6,280 bases of DNA, from NCBI GenBank assembly GCA_945871455.1, contig CAMBXJ010000269.1, positions 1-6,280 on the forward strand, read 5' to 3'. Source of the DNA: Asaia bogorensis (GTDB lineage: Bacteria > Pseudomonadota > Alphaproteobacteria > Acetobacterales > Acetobacteraceae). The notes under the pieces are model-generated. The model did no database searches and was not told the origin of the DNA. It was given only the letters and a program-made list of their open reading frames with translations. Position numbers and translations under genes: made by a program. The stretch's first letter is position 1. The number at the start of each line of letters is the position of its first letter. Below are positions 5,660 to 6,280 of the stretch, in pieces.

Positions 5660-6280
5660 TCAGATGTGGCGCAGCACATCCCGTTCCAATTCGCGCAATA
5701 CGGCGTCGAGCGGCTGGGCGCCGGCGCCGATCACCTGCGGCGTCAGGATCACCCGGTCGATGCCGGGCTGATCGAGCAAGGCCGCGAATCGATCCCGCAG
5801 TTCATCGGCGGTGCCGGCCAGGGCGTAGCGGTCCACCAGACTGTCCGGGACGATGGCGGCATGTTCCGGGGCGGCGCTGGCGTGATGTGCAACGTCGTAG
5901 CGCGCCTGCAATCGCTCGACCGCTTCCCGTTCGGCGCCTGCAAACCACCCGGGCTGGACGTTCACCAAGGCGCCCGCCACCCGTGCCCGCACACGGTCGC
6001 GCGCTTCGGCCGGGGAAGCGCCCAGGCTATAGGGCGTCCAGCACGATATCTCCATCTTACGGGGCAGGGTGCGGTCCTTGGCCCCTTCGGCCGCCCAGCC
6101 GACCGCGCGTCCCAGAAGATCGGGTGAGAGGCCTTGGTGGAGGATGGCGCCGTCGGCGATACGGGCCGCGGCCCGGGTCATGCGTGGTCCGGTTGCGGCG
6201 ATGACGATGGGAACATCCACCGGTTCATCCAGCCAGGCCAAACGGCCATCGGTTTCCCCGTCGAACCGCACGGACTGCCC
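5660..6280 (-). CDS. LLM-class flavin-dependent oxidoreductase (luciferase-like), 5' part beyond window edge
   Basis: The frame is open through the right edge, so 206 C-terminal residues are visible; the GTG at 6271 is an internal valine codon, not a start. Counting from the edge, VPIVIAATGPRMTRAAARIADG (23-44) is split by the family-typical GPRM and ADG motifs found after the substrate loop in F420- or FMN-dependent luciferase-like enzymes, and the C-terminus (DELRDRF, then IDRVILTP) matches the last barrel strand and helix. Family members are usually 300-340 residues, so roughly 100-130 are missing. They are cytoplasmic and use reduced FMN or F420 to oxidise or reduce small organic molecules, sometimes as monooxygenases for sulfonates, amines or heterocycles. 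FMN versus F420 cannot be decided from this part. It lies upstream of SBP2 on the same strand, 170 bases away, suggesting a shared pathway. Confidence 0.85.
   Translation of the reverse strand, partial: GQSVRFDGETDGRLAWLDEPVDVPIVIAATGPRMTRAAARIADGAILHQGLSPDLLGRAVGWAAEGAKDRTLPRKMEISCWTPYSLGASPAEARDRVRARVAGALVNVQPGWFAGAEREAVERLQARYDVAHHASAAPEHAAIVPDSLVDRYALAGTADELRDRFAALLDQPGIDRVILTPQVIGAGAQPLDAVLRELERDVLRHI

Noticed and set aside
5638..5662. GATGC/GCATC stem at the end of the oxidoreductase gene
   Set aside because: Only 5 outer pairs form, the inner bases do not pair and it overlaps the coding end; too weak to call a terminator.

Overview
The window is GC-rich DNA with dense coding. Its gene content (Tat-exported dipeptide-type solute-binding proteins, an LLM flavin oxidoreductase, a TIM-barrel amidohydrolase and a VapBC pair) fits an alphaproteobacterium, perhaps of the Acetobacteraceae or a Bradyrhizobium-like group. 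The taxonomic guess is inference from protein style and base composition only.

From right to left, which is the direction of transcription for all genes but one, the minus strand carries: the C-terminal two-thirds of an LLM-class flavin-dependent oxidoreductase cut by the right edge (5660-6280); a Tat-exported family 5 solute-binding protein, SBP2 (3888-5489); a second protein of the same family, SBP1 (1244-2824); a TIM-barrel amidohydrolase (384-1187); an AbrB/MazE-type antitoxin (67-303); and the first 23 codons of its PIN-domain toxin, cut by the left edge (1-70). The only plus-strand gene is a calcineurin-like metallophosphoesterase (3051-3818), which lies between the two SBP genes, divergent from SBP1 and convergent with SBP2.

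The main feature is the SBP pair. From SBP1 residue 31 to its end the two mature proteins align without a gap over 496 positions, with about 66% identity by hand count, so they are old local duplicates. No ABC permease or ATPase gene is in the window. SBP1 and the amidohydrolase look co-transcribed: 56 bases separate them, and a 9-bp perfect hairpin sits between. Together with the nearby flavin oxidoreductase this suggests a locus for capture and oxidative or hydrolytic breakdown of small organic compounds, but no substrate can be named from the sequence. The VapBC module is probably independent, with its own promoter and an inverted-repeat operator at 318-342.

I see no rRNA, tRNA, CRISPR array, insertion sequence or phage gene. 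The longest gene-free stretches are 226 and 170 bases. Nothing here is clearly a previously undescribed system; the most interesting points are the split SBP duplication and its uneven divergence.
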